Shown here one piece after another: positions 22,720 to 31,712 of a DNA stretch of 39,297 nucleotides. The stretch's first letter is position 1. The number at the start of each line of letters is the position of its first letter. The stretch comes from Alkalicoccus luteus (lineage in GTDB: Bacteria; Bacillota; Bacilli; Bacillales; Salisediminibacteriaceae), in contig NZ_JAATHJ010000029.1 of NCBI RefSeq assembly GCF_012034335.1, positions 1 to 39,297 of the forward strand, read 5' to 3'. The notes under the pieces are model-generated. The model saw only the letters and a list, made by a program, of their open reading frames with translations, was not told the origin of the DNA and ran no database searches. Both the position numbers and the translations under genes were made by a program.

Positions 22720-24597
22720 TTAGGATTGGTCCATTCCTTCGATTCGTTCTGATAATTCCTCCCACCGGAGCATCTTGCTTTCTAACTCCTGCTCGGTTTT
22801 TTCTTTTGCTTCAAACTTTTCCCTCACGACGTCAAAATCAGCTCCGGCCTCTGCAATTTCCTTATCAAGTTCTTCCAGTTTTTCCTCAAGGCCACTGATC
22901 TCATCTTCAATCGTGTTCCATTCCTGCTGGTCTTTGTAGGACAGCTTTTTCTTCTGTTTTGGAACAGGTGCCGACTTGCTTTCTGTTTTTACTGGTTTAT
23001 CAGCGCTTTTTCTCGCCTCCAGCCAGTCAGAATAGCTTCCGTAAAACCGGTCTGGCTCAGACCCGCGTTTGACGATCAGGAGCTGACTGACCGACCTGTC
23101 CAAAAAGTACCGGTCGTGGGAAACGGTGATCACAACGCCCGGAAACTGATCCAGATAATCCTCCAGCACCGACAGCGTTTCTGTGTCCAGGTCATTTGTC
23201 GGTTCGTCCAGGATCAGCACATTCGGCTCCGTCATTAAAACTCGCAGCAGATAAAGCCGCTTTTTTTCTCCGCCTGACAGCCTGCTGATATACGTCCACT
23301 GCTGGGCCCGGGAAAAGAGAAAGCGCTCCAGCATCTGTTCAGCTGTAATCAGACTCCCGTCGACGGTACGGACAGCCTCTGCTGTCTCTTTAATATAATC
23401 AATCATGCGCAGATTCGGATTCATGTCCTCCTGCTCCTGCGTATAATAGCCAATCTTGACTGTTTCACCGTGCGTAACCTGACCGTGGTCCGGCTGTCTC
23501 CTGCCGGCAATCGTATCAAGCAGGGTGGTTTTTCCGGAGCCGTTCGGTCCGATAATTCCGAGCCGCATCCCCCGGATAATCAGAAAGGAAAAATCATTCG
23601 TGAGTATGGAACCGCCCCTTGCAGTTACACAGTTTTCCAATTCGATCACTGACTTTCCAAGACGTGTGGATCCGATCGCAAAATCAAGCTCTTGTTCTGC
23701 AGAAGGGGCATCCTGATCCTGGAGGTCTTCTGCCCGCTGAATTCGAGCTTTCTGCTTCGTCGTCCGCGCTTTCGCCCCTCTTCTGAGCCAGGCAAGCTCC
23801 CGGCGGAGGATATTCTGGCGCTTTGACTCCTGATCTGCTTCGATTCGCTGCCGCTCGGCCCTCTGCTCTAAAAATCGTTCATAGTTCCCGATATACTCAT
23901 ATAAATTCCCTTCGGACAGCTCAAACATTCTGCTTGTCACCCGATTCAGGAAATACCGGTCGTGTGTAATCAGCATGAGTGCGCCACTATACTGCTTTAA
24001 GTACTCCTCCAGCCACTCTACTGCGTCGTTGTCCAGATGGTTGGTAGGCTCATCAAGCAAAAGAAGATCTGCCGGCTGGATTAACGCCCTCGCCAGCGAA
24101 ACACGCCGCTTCTGTCCACCGGAAAGAGTGGAGACAGCTGTATCAAACTCATAGATTCCGAGCTTTGTCAGGATAGTTTTGGCTTGTGCACTTGCTTCCC
24201 ATGCGCCTTGCTTATCCATGGCAGCCTGGGCCGCTTCGAATGCTTTGCCTGCAGCTTCATCATGATTTTGTTCCATGCGCAGCAATGCTTTTTCATAGCT
24301 GCGCATCGCTCCCATAATCGGCGCGCTCCCGTCAAACACGGTTTCCAGTACTGATTTATTAGTATCCAGCTCCGGATCCTGCGGAACGTACTCCACGCGG
24401 AACTCTTTTGCATGGATTAAATCACCGCTCTCAGCAGCTTCTCTGCCGGCGATTGCTTTCAGCAAAGAAGATTTACCTGTTCCATTGACACCAACAACGC
24501 CAATTCGTTCTTTTTTCTCTACCGTAAATGATATACGATTAAAGAGTGTTTTATCTCCATATGTTTTTACCAGGTTTTCGACACGCAGCAAGCTCAT
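22720..24597 (-). CDS. yfmR: ABC-F family ATPase, YfmR-like
   Basis: A soluble ribosome-associated ATPase of 625 aa with two ABC domains and no membrane segments. Domain 1 has Walker A GVNGTGKSS (about 35-43), signature LSGGQKRRVSLARAL and Walker B LLLLDEPTNHLD. Domain 2 has GPNGSGKTT, LSGGEKKRLYLLRVL and LILDEPTNDLD. A C-terminal coiled coil (about 555-620) is rich in Lys and Glu. Length, opening MSLLRVENLVKTYGDKTLFN and tail match the Uup/YfmR group, which helps ribosomes through stalling sequences, rather than the antibiotic-resistance subclass. GAGGATG lies upstream of the ATG. It is monocistronic. Assignment to YfmR itself is by resemblance. Confidence 0.9.
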   Translation of the reverse strand: MSLLRVENLVKTYGDKTLFNRISFTVEKKERIGVVGVNGTGKSSLLKAIAGREAAESGDLIHAKEFRVEYVPQDPELDTNKSVLETVFDGSAPIMGAMRSYEKALLRMEQNHDEAAGKAFEAAQAAMDKQGAWEASAQAKTILTKLGIYEFDTAVSTLSGGQKRRVSLARALIQPADLLLLDEPTNHLDNDAVEWLEEYLKQYSGALMLITHDRYFLNRVTSRMFELSEGNLYEYIGNYERFLEQRAERQRIEADQESKRQNILRRELAWLRRGAKARTTKQKARIQRAEDLQDQDAPSAEQELDFAIGSTRLGKSVIELENCVTARGGSILTNDFSFLIIRGMRLGIIGPNGSGKTTLLDTIAGRRQPDHGQVTHGETVKIGYYTQEQEDMNPNLRMIDYIKETAEAVRTVDGSLITAEQMLERFLFSRAQQWTYISRLSGGEKKRLYLLRVLMTEPNVLILDEPTNDLDTETLSVLEDYLDQFPGVVITVSHDRYFLDRSVSQLLIVKRGSEPDRFYGSYSDWLEARKSADKPVKTESKSAPVPKQKKKLSYKDQQEWNTIEDEISGLEEKLEELDKEIAEAGADFDVVREKFEAKEKTEQELESKMLRWEELSERIEGMDQS

Positions 24598-24702
24598 GAT
24601 CTATCATCCTCACTCTTCATTCATTCCGTTTTCTATTGTAACAGACTGCGCAGCGGATGACAGATGCGTGATGCTTGTCTATTCATGAAGGGGGACGTTC
24701 TT

Positions 24703-26478
24703 TTGCTTCAAATGATTCTAATTACTGCTGCAGCGGCGCTGACATTTCTGCCGCTGCAGCGGACGTGGTGGCAGCGGACTGACTTCCGCCGCCTCCTGGC
24801 ACCTCGCTACATACTAGGGCTTTTTTACGGTGCTTTTCTATTTTACGCCGGTCTTGCTGACCAAAGTATCACGCTGCTTGTTGCAGCCTATGTCCCGGTG
24901 GTGGCTGTCTGGCTGATAATCGACAACGTGGTCGTATATATGACGGTGCGCACGTTTCGTAAAAAAGAAGCTTCAGCCGGTGCCGGTGCCGGCATTGTGC
25001 TGCTGGCAGCAAGCATGGCCTTCTTTATTTTCCAGCCGCTCTTTCTCGCCGATGCGAAATACGATATAGCTGATGGCGAGGAGGTCTCGAGCGACGATCT
25101 GCCTCCGGTAAACGAAGAAAACATTCCGGTCGTTCCGCGCAGCTATGCGGAATACCGGGCGGACATCATGATGGGGCAACTTGATAATCCCGCTTTTTTC
25201 ACTCTTGGTGCTACGCGTATTCAACGAGTAGATGATTCGCTGTACTGGATTACGCCGATTGAATATGATGACTTTTTTCGCTGGATCCGGGCGGACAGCG
25301 TACCCGGTTTTATTATGGTAAGTGCGGAAAACCCCCGCGAGGATCCGCAGCTGATTGAAACAGACATGCAGTATGTGCCTTCTGCTTTCTTTCATGAAAA
25401 TTTGGAGCGTCATGTAAGGATGGCGTATCCCGATGTCGTCATGCTCGATACGACATTTGAAGTCGACAGTGATGGAAACCCATATTACATTGTCAGCTAC
25501 GGTCATTACACCCAGTTTCGCCGCGTCGCAGATGTAGATGGAATTATCACCGTTGATCCGGCAGACGGCTCCATGGAACAGTATGTAGCCGAGGAAGCGC
25601 CGGAATGGGTAAATCGGATTTATCCTCCGCACATAGCGGAAGAGCGGAATGAATGGTTTGGTATGTACAGCCGCGGACTGATTAACCGATACTTTGGACG
25701 GGAAGGTCTGACGCAGCCAACGACATGGTCGGCAGACGACACAGTAACCGGCATTGTAGATGATAACCTGCAGCTGAACTGGTTCACCGATCATATGAGA
25801 CTGACGGACGAAGGCGAAGAAGGTTCGCGTTCCATGGTCGGATTTACGATGTTTGATGCACGAACCGGCGAGCTTCGCTATTTCCGTGATGCGAGCGGTA
25901 TGCTGAATGGACGGACAGCGATGGATCTTGCAGAGCGGACGTTCCGGCGCGATGATTACGTCGCAGGAACCCCTTCCCTTTATCCGATTTACGGGCAGTA
26001 CACGTGGGTCGTACCGCTTATGGATCGAAATGCTGTACTCCGTGAAGTGATGCTCGTTCACGCCGCTGATGAAAATGTCTACGGATATGGCAGTACGAAG
26101 CGGGAAGCCTTCAATGCTTATCAGTTGGAGCTTTCGACCACAGTCGATGATGATGTTGTAGCCGGTGAACTAACGGATATGGTAGAAGAAGAAAAAACAA
26201 TCGGCAGAGTGTATCACTGGGACCGAGAAGAAAATGTTACCGTTCGTCTCTGGTTTGAAGGAGAAGACCGGATATTCACGTTAAGCGCCTCTTCGCATCC
26301 AACGGCCGTATTCCTTGAGCCTGGTGACGAGATTACGATTCGTTATATGGACAGCGGCGAAGCGGTACAGCCGATCGAAGAAATGGACTTCGACTTGATT
26401 CCGGTTGAAGATGAGGAAGCCGATTTTCTGGAAGATATTGAGACAGAGGACGAAGAAGTACCGGATGAGGAGACGTAA
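24703..26478 (+). CDS. Membrane-anchored protein with large acidic extracellular domain, function unknown
   Basis: A protein of about 591 aa. Three or four hydrophobic helices occupy the first 110 residues, ending with GAGAGIVLLAASMAFFIFQP. A large, acidic, soluble part (about 125-591) probably faces outside. It has blocks such as YWITPIEYDDFFRWIRADSV, YVPSAFFHENLERHVR and NPYYIVSYGHYTQF, and a tail very rich in Asp and Glu. I have seen similarly organised unnamed proteins in other bacteria but cannot name a domain. The TTG at 24703 is preferred because AAGGGGGA lies 7 nt upstream; an ATG at 24664 has no site. It is divergent from the ABC-F gene and has its own terminator. The acidity suits a salt-tolerant host. 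Confidence 0.75.
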   Translation: MLQMILITAAAALTFLPLQRTWWQRTDFRRLLAPRYILGLFYGAFLFYAGLADQSITLLVAAYVPVVAVWLIIDNVVVYMTVRTFRKKEASAGAGAGIVLLAASMAFFIFQPLFLADAKYDIADGEEVSSDDLPPVNEENIPVVPRSYAEYRADIMMGQLDNPAFFTLGATRIQRVDDSLYWITPIEYDDFFRWIRADSVPGFIMVSAENPREDPQLIETDMQYVPSAFFHENLERHVRMAYPDVVMLDTTFEVDSDGNPYYIVSYGHYTQFRRVADVDGIITVDPADGSMEQYVAEEAPEWVNRIYPPHIAEERNEWFGMYSRGLINRYFGREGLTQPTTWSADDTVTGIVDDNLQLNWFTDHMRLTDEGEEGSRSMVGFTMFDARTGELRYFRDASGMLNGRTAMDLAERTFRRDDYVAGTPSLYPIYGQYTWVVPLMDRNAVLREVMLVHAADENVYGYGSTKREAFNAYQLELSTTVDDDVVAGELTDMVEEEKTIGRVYHWDREENVTVRLWFEGEDRIFTLSASSHPTAVFLEPGDEITIRYMDSGEAVQPIEEMDFDLIPVEDEEADFLEDIETEDEEVPDEET

Positions 26479-26541
26479 CGAAAGTATGCTCTGATCAGCT
26501 GGTAAAATAAAAAGTACTATTCTGCATCTCTATAGGAACTG

Positions 26542-26576
26542 AAAACCGGCGACCCTCATCGGATCGCCGGTTTTTT
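26542..26576 (+). terminator. Terminator of the acidic membrane protein gene
   Basis: An 11-bp stem (AAAACCGGCGA with TCGCCGGTTTT) with an 11-nt loop is followed by TT, 63 bp past the stop codon. The A- and T-runs on both sides could also let it act on minus-strand transcripts from the helicase gene. Confidence 0.85.
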
Positions 26577-26667
26577 ACGCCTCAGACATCAGCAGTTTTT
26601 TCAACCTGAAGAAGAGCCGCTCCAGCTGGATGGACGGCTCCTCTCTCATGATTGAACTGCAGCTGTG

Positions 26668-29600
26668 TCATGTGTTCAGTTCAAGCAGTTCTTCGATTTC
26701 TTCGCGGCCGAGTGATTTCAGCATTGTTTCACCCGGCTGTACGACTCTGTCAAGCAGGTCCCGTTTTCGCGCCTGCATCTCGTGAATTTTTTCTTCAATC
26801 GTTCCTGCTGCGATCATTTTTGTCACTTGTACGACTTTCTTTTGACCGAATCGGTATACCCGGTCGGCAGCCTGGTCCTCCACTGCTGGGTTCCACCATG
26901 AATCGAACAGGATGACCGTGTCTCCTCCGGTCAGGTTCAGACCGGTTCCGCCGGCTTTTAAGGAAACAAGAAAGAGATCATGTTCCCCGTTGTTAAAGCG
27001 TTCAGCCATTGTTACCCTTTCTTCTGCAGGCGTTTTACCGTCTAAATAAAAATAATCGGCTCCCCGCTTATCGAAGCGCTCTTTCATGAGGGCAAGCATC
27101 GTCGTAAACTGGCTGAAGATGACAATTCTCCTCCCGTTAATAAGTGCTTCCTCCGTATATTCCATCAGGCGCTCCAGCTTCTCGGAGCCTCCCTCGTAAT
27201 CTTCCATAAACATGCCGGGATGCGAACAGATCTGTCTGAGCCTCGTTAAACCTGCGAGAATCTGCATGCTCTTTTCTTTCCAGCTGTCTGTCAGCCGTGC
27301 CTCTGAGGCTTCGCGCTTTAAAAGCTGAAGCTGCGTCGCATAGAGCGTACGCTGCGCCTGAGTGAGTTCCGTATACTCCACGCTTTCCAGCTTTTCAGGA
27401 AGCTCACGCAGCACATCCGTTTTCCTCCGCCTTAAAATAAACGGGCGGATTCTGGCGGCTATTGTTTCTTCCTTAAGCGATTGAAAAGCATCTTTTCCTG
27501 TAAATAAACCCGGAAGAACAATCTGAAAAATCGAGTACAGCTCCTCGAGCGAATTCTCAATCGGGGTTCCGCTCAGTGCAAAAGCTGTTTTGCACTGCAT
27601 ATCCCTGACCGCTTTCGCCGTTTTCGTTCCCGCGTTTTTCACGTTCTGCGCTTCATCGAGAATGAGTATGTCAAAATACCGCTCGCGAAACATTGAATGA
27701 TCGCGCCGGAGCACCGGATAGGAGCTGATAAGCACATCGGCCTCTGCATACTGGGCAAACTGCTCCTCCCGCTCCGATTTTGTTCCGCCTATAATACCTG
27801 CTTTCAGGTGGGGAGCGAATCGTTCAAGCTCTTTTTTCCAGTTATAGGTGACACTCGACGGGCAGAGAATGAGCGTCTGCTTCAACGGCCCCCGTTCTTT
27901 TCTGCCGGCAATAAAGGCGATGGTCTGAAGGGTTTTTCCGAGACCCATATCATCAGCCAGCACGCCGCCGAACCCGTAATGATCAAGCGACGTCATCCAC
28001 TGATAGCCGGTTCTCTGATAGTCCCGCATATCCGCTTTGAGCTTATCCGGCTCTTCGAAATCAACATCAGACGGGTCGAGCAGCCGCTGAATCAGTTTTT
28101 GAAAGGAAGCTGTACGTGCTGAAAGGATGCGTGCTTCTTCGAGATGAAACGCTTCTTTTAAAGGCAGCGTCATCGAGGCTGAAGGCTTTCCTCCCACGGC
28201 CGTCCGATAACGCTCCATCAATTCACGTACAGCATCAAAGCTGACATCATGAAGAGGAATAAAGGTGCCGTCTTCACGCTCGTAGTAGCGCCTTCCTTCC
28301 ATCACCGCTTCGACGATCGCGTCCAGCTCATCCTGCGGGACCGCTTCCGTAGATATGTGTACACTTAACTCTCCGGTTCCCTCATCGACCTCGGCCGTCA
28401 CTTCCGGAGCCTGCTCCGGCAGATAAATCAAATCACGCAGCGAAGCTGGCAAATATACTTCAAATTGTTCAGACAGAACCGGGAGCCAGCTGCTTAGAAA
28501 ATAAAGCAGATCCGGGAAATGATCGATGAACAGCTCTGAACCGTTATATTTGAGCGGTGCTTCCTCAACGAGCGCCATGAGCCGGTATTCCTGTTTCATG
28601 TCTCTGACGATAATACGTTCGCCGCGGTTTTCCTGTTCCCGAAAAGGGTTGATTTCCACATGACCATACTGGAACACTACTTCCGCTGTCAGGCGATTAG
28701 CCGAATAGTCCAGAAGAAGCCTTGCTTTAAGCGGGATCATGTCGATCTTATGTTCCAGCGCCTCTGCCGTTTTCACTGTTCCTACTGCTTTAAGCTGGGG
28801 AAGCAGAACAGACGCCAGCGGTTCAAGATAGGCGCTGCTGAACGTAATCAGCGGCTTTTCTGCGAGCGAAAGCTGATAATACAGCTTTTCAATGACGCTT
28901 CGCTGCTCTTCCGGAATCCATAAAAACCGATCTTTGTAGTAGCACACAGGAAAACTTCCCCCGAAATACTGCAGCTGATGCCCATCTTTCCAGTACAGTG
29001 TGTAAGCGCCTTCCTGCACCTCTTCGGCCTCGAATCGAAACGGTGTACCTAATTCCTCCAGTCTGAAAGGCTGTTTTTTGCCTTCTCCTGCAATAACAAC
29101 CACATTCCGCCCGCTTAACAGCTGAAAAAATGACGCGGCAAAAGGGGCAGGAATATCGAAGCTTCTCATGTCGCCTTCTTTTCTGACCGCATAACGATCC
29201 TCGTACATCTGCTGAACGTTTACAAGGATCGCTGCCTCTTTTAATACAGCCAGATCGTCCTCGTCCAGTGCGTGCTCTTCCGGATAAAACGAAAATTTAT
29301 CAGTGAATCGATAGGCTTCTCCGTTTTGTACAGCATGTAAAAATCCCGGCAGACTGCGCACAATATACAGCCGTTCAATACCTGCTTTCAGTTCAAGTTC
29401 CACAGTGCCCGGAGCCTCTTTATAAAAAGACGGGTAAAGCTTTAGTTCAAACTGAATGTGCAGCTTCGTTTTCTCAGACGATTCAAACGACGAAACCGGT
29501 GGCACGAAAAGTGATTCAAACTCCGCAAGCAGCGACGCTGTTTCACGGTCCTGTCTGCTGCTGACGGCAAGCGGGTTCGGCACCGTAAAGGACGGGTCCC

Positions 29601-29907
29601 GTTCAGCGAGCCAAGCATGGACGCGATTTTCACCCATGTATAAAAGCGCAGCAAGTATGTGAACACAAATACCACTCCTGTCACAGCTGCACGCTGACTG
29701 TTTGATTTCCATCATCGAATCCGGATATATATCAACGGCGAACCGCTGTCTGTATCGCTCCACATAGATTCGGAACCGCTTTTTCTCCTGATCCCAGAGC
29801 ATTTCCTTCACACTTTCTTCCTGAAGGTAAACGCGTGCAATTTTTAACTGTTCAGGCGCCTGCACCTCATCCTGCAGCGCGTCCAATGTTAATTCCGTTA
29901 AACGCAA
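26668..29907 (-). CDS. SNF2-family DEAD/DEAH helicase with SWIM zinc finger
   Basis: A 1079-aa Swi2/Snf2 ATPase that probably translocates on duplex DNA and remodels protein-DNA complexes. A SWIM zinc finger CxCx5CxH is visible at Cys73, Cys75, Cys81 and His83. A long variable region follows (about 100-600). The ATPase core begins with LADDMGLGKTLQTIAFI (near 650), then LILDEAQNVKN, ALSGTPIENSLEEL, ILRRRKTDVLRELPEKL and the C-lobe motifs VIFSQFTTML and LKAGGTGLNLTGGDTVI, ending with DRVYRFGQKK. This matches bacterial Rad54/HepA-like proteins such as B. subtilis YwqA. The TTG start at 29907 is supported by GGAGGAGG 7 nt upstream. It is transcribed alone. Confidence 0.92.
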   Translation of the reverse strand: MRLTELTLDALQDEVQAPEQLKIARVYLQEESVKEMLWDQEKKRFRIYVERYRQRFAVDIYPDSMMEIKQSACSCDRSGICVHILAALLYMGENRVHAWLAERDPSFTVPNPLAVSSRQDRETASLLAEFESLFVPPVSSFESSEKTKLHIQFELKLYPSFYKEAPGTVELELKAGIERLYIVRSLPGFLHAVQNGEAYRFTDKFSFYPEEHALDEDDLAVLKEAAILVNVQQMYEDRYAVRKEGDMRSFDIPAPFAASFFQLLSGRNVVVIAGEGKKQPFRLEELGTPFRFEAEEVQEGAYTLYWKDGHQLQYFGGSFPVCYYKDRFLWIPEEQRSVIEKLYYQLSLAEKPLITFSSAYLEPLASVLLPQLKAVGTVKTAEALEHKIDMIPLKARLLLDYSANRLTAEVVFQYGHVEINPFREQENRGERIIVRDMKQEYRLMALVEEAPLKYNGSELFIDHFPDLLYFLSSWLPVLSEQFEVYLPASLRDLIYLPEQAPEVTAEVDEGTGELSVHISTEAVPQDELDAIVEAVMEGRRYYEREDGTFIPLHDVSFDAVRELMERYRTAVGGKPSASMTLPLKEAFHLEEARILSARTASFQKLIQRLLDPSDVDFEEPDKLKADMRDYQRTGYQWMTSLDHYGFGGVLADDMGLGKTLQTIAFIAGRKERGPLKQTLILCPSSVTYNWKKELERFAPHLKAGIIGGTKSEREEQFAQYAEADVLISSYPVLRRDHSMFRERYFDILILDEAQNVKNAGTKTAKAVRDMQCKTAFALSGTPIENSLEELYSIFQIVLPGLFTGKDAFQSLKEETIAARIRPFILRRRKTDVLRELPEKLESVEYTELTQAQRTLYATQLQLLKREASEARLTDSWKEKSMQILAGLTRLRQICSHPGMFMEDYEGGSEKLERLMEYTEEALINGRRIVIFSQFTTMLALMKERFDKRGADYFYLDGKTPAEERVTMAERFNNGEHDLFLVSLKAGGTGLNLTGGDTVILFDSWWNPAVEDQAADRVYRFGQKKVVQVTKMIAAGTIEEKIHEMQARKRDLLDRVVQPGETMLKSLGREEIEELLELNT

Positions 29908-30299
29908 TTCAGTTCCTCCTCCTTGTACAGAGCGCCCCGTTCTCAGCCCTAGCTGACCGAGCTAAACACTACCCTTCATCATATCAAAAAAACGGAATTC
30001 CGGAAAATAAGAGAGCAGATATCATGCTTAGCCTGCTCTTGAAACGACAGAATCACCACGTCTCATTTATTTCAAACCATCACACAGCCTTATAGATACC
30101 GGATCAGGACTGCAGCGAAGCTCATACCTGTGTTTATGCCATTCGCACCGGATGTGGGCAGAAATTTTGCAGACAAACCGGCGCATAAACTACCGTTTCG
30201 CCCCATGAAGAAACCGGCCATCCAATACGGACAGCCGGCACTACTTTCGATATGGAATTGCTTGAAAAATGCAGAAGCTTCATACAGGATCATGAACGT
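29908..30299. other. Gene-free stretch between helicase and flavin reductase genes
   Basis: About 390 bp with no supported gene. It contains the ribosome site of the helicase (about 29912-29922), an imperfect hairpin AGAGCAG/CTGCTCT at 30009-30036 without a T-run, and a weak terminator at 30213-30239. ORFs on both strands over 30090-30300 have no ribosome site and no recognisable product. They may be decayed coding sequence. Confidence 0.45.
30213..30239 (-). terminator. Possible terminator of the flavin reductase gene
   Basis: Read on the minus strand, CCGGC and GCCGG arms with an internal mismatch enclose a short loop and are followed by TTTCTT. It lies about 60 bp past the flavin reductase stop codon. 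The stem is imperfect, so confidence is low. Confidence 0.4.
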
Positions 30300-30914
30300 C
30301 TACTTTCGTGCATCAGGCCGCTCCAGTTCAAAAATTGAGCCAAGCCCGGCATACTGCTTTCCGCCTAGGCGGGAAACAGGCTTTAATTTGTCCGTGCGCA
30401 CGTCCCCATCCTTGATCAGCTTTTCCTCAATTTCATAGTGCACGATCCGACTGAGAATCAAATCTTTTGCAGATTCTTCTCCTTCCAGAATGAGGTGCCT
30501 TTCCAGCCTGCATTCCAGGCGGATCGGTGATTCCTTCAGCGAGGGCACGGCAACAACCTGACTTGGTTCCGGCGTCATTCCTGCCCGTACCACTTCACTC
30601 TCATCCGGCTTCAGAGAAGCAGACGCCTCATTCGCCTGTCTCACGTTATCCTCCGTTACGACGTGCACGACAAACTCATTTGAGTGGAGAATGTTGCGGC
30701 ACGTATCCTTCTGCTGGCCCTCTTTGCGTCCGATGGCAAGAGAGATCAGCGGCGGATCGGCAGACACGATGTTGAAATAGCTGAATGGTGCGGCATTCAG
30801 TACGCCTGCATCCGATAAAGAAGTGACGAGTGCAATCGGTCTGGGAGTTACGAGGGAAGTAAGCAGCCGGTAATTTTCTTTCTTCCGCAGCTCTTCCGGA
30901 TTCAGCCCTTTCAT
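30300..30914 (-). CDS. Flavin reductase family protein (FMN-binding split barrel)
   Basis: A 204-aa FMN-binding protein of the flavin reductase-like family. Characteristic blocks are NYRLLTSLVTPRPIALVTSL, LNAAPFSYFNIVSADPPLIS and KDTCRNILHSNEFVVHVVTE. Members reduce flavins with NAD(P)H or act as small flavoprotein oxidoreductases. Its ATG overlaps the TGA of the MhqD-like hydrolase gene by 4 bp, so the two are translationally coupled and second in a two-gene operon. In Bacillus, MhqD-like hydrolases belong to a quinone-stress regulon. A role in quinone or thiol stress is therefore plausible but inferred from the neighbour only. Confidence 0.9.
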   Translation of the reverse strand: MKGLNPEELRKKENYRLLTSLVTPRPIALVTSLSDAGVLNAAPFSYFNIVSADPPLISLAIGRKEGQQKDTCRNILHSNEFVVHVVTEDNVRQANEASASLKPDESEVVRAGMTPEPSQVVAVPSLKESPIRLECRLERHLILEGEESAKDLILSRIVHYEIEEKLIKDGDVRTDKLKPVSRLGGKQYAGLGSIFELERPDARK

Positions 30915-31528
30915 GAGCTGCTGCCTGCATGCTGCTTGTAAAACGACGATGCCTGTTCCACTTCATCTCTTGTCAGCTGATGTCCCATTTCCGCCCAGTA
31001 AAGCTCGATATTTGCTCCACTCTCCTTCAGATGACCATATAGCTCCTCTGTTTCTTCCGGCGGGCAGATAGGGTCATTGGAGCCTGCGCCAATGAAGACC
31101 GGCAGTCCGTTCATATCCGGCCTTTCCACACTCCGGAGAGGCACCATCGGGTGAAATAAAAAGGCGGAGTGAAACGGACGCTCATAGTGATAAAGCAGGC
31201 TCGCTGCTATATTAGCTCCGTTAGAATAGCCTACTGCCGTCAGGCTGTCGCGGTCAAAACCGTATTTTGCCGAGGCTTCATCAATAAACTCATGAAGTTC
31301 CTGCGTGCGGAACTTCAAATCTTCTTCATCAAACACACCTTCCCGCAATCGTCTGAAATAGCGGTTCATTCCATTTTCATCGACATTCCCGCGAACTCCG
31401 AGCACGGCAGCTTCCGGATCGATCATGTCGGCAAGCGGCAGCAAGTCCTCTTCATTACCTCCTGTTCCATGCAGAAGCAGGAGCGTTTTTGCACTTCCAG
31501 ATGGTGATTCTCTAAATATGTGCTTCAT
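30911..31528 (-). CDS. Carboxylesterase/phospholipase family hydrolase, MhqD-like
   Basis: A 205-aa alpha/beta hydrolase. The nucleophile is Ser102 in GYSNGAN, the acid Asp152 in GSNDPICP and the base His183 in MGHQLT. The oxyanion segment LLLLHGTGGNEEDLLPLA begins near residue 16. This matches Bacillus MhqD/YodD hydrolases, induced by hydroquinones. The start at 31528 is preferred: MKHIFRES begins the conserved fold, with GAAAGGCGTGG upstream, whereas the in-frame sequence further upstream is unconserved and crosses the promoter. It is the first gene of a two-gene operon with the flavin reductase. No recognisable MhqR operator was seen, so regulation remains open. Confidence 0.9.
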   Translation of the reverse strand: MKHIFRESPSGSAKTLLLLHGTGGNEEDLLPLADMIDPEAAVLGVRGNVDENGMNRYFRRLREGVFDEEDLKFRTQELHEFIDEASAKYGFDRDSLTAVGYSNGANIAASLLYHYERPFHSAFLFHPMVPLRSVERPDMNGLPVFIGAGSNDPICPPEETEELYGHLKESGANIELYWAEMGHQLTRDEVEQASSFYKQHAGSSS

Positions 31529-31570
31529 TTTATCCACGCCTTTCGCTTTAAAAAAGTAAGTGTTATGGAA

Positions 31571-31600
31571 AGTATATCGTTTTAGTTCCCTTAAATGCAA
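31571..31600 (-). promoter_or_regulatory. Sigma-A promoter of the MhqD-like/flavin reductase operon
   Basis: On the minus strand TTGCAT (31600-31595) and TATACT (31576-31571) are separated by 18 bp, about 43 bp before the hydrolase ATG. An imperfect GGAA...TTCC inverted repeat (31567-31589) overlaps it and could be an operator, but this is speculative. Confidence 0.6.
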
Positions 31601-31712
31601 CCCGTTAACCGTTCTCATTGTTTGCGAGCAGGAAGCTATAAATCGTTCCAAAATTCAGATAAAATGAAATCAGCTGCCTGTGCAGCAGATCTTGCATGAG
31701 AGGATGATCAAC

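Noticed and set aside
24973-26061. Long minus-strand ORF (about 360 codons) opposite the acidic membrane protein gene
   Set aside because: It is rich in Ile, Arg, His and Cys with no ribosome site, typical of an antisense shadow of an acidic, GC-rich coding frame.
30090-30299. Possible pseudogene between the helicase and flavin reductase genes
   Set aside because: Short overlapping ORFs on both strands give no recognisable protein fragments. The evidence is too thin to call a broken gene.
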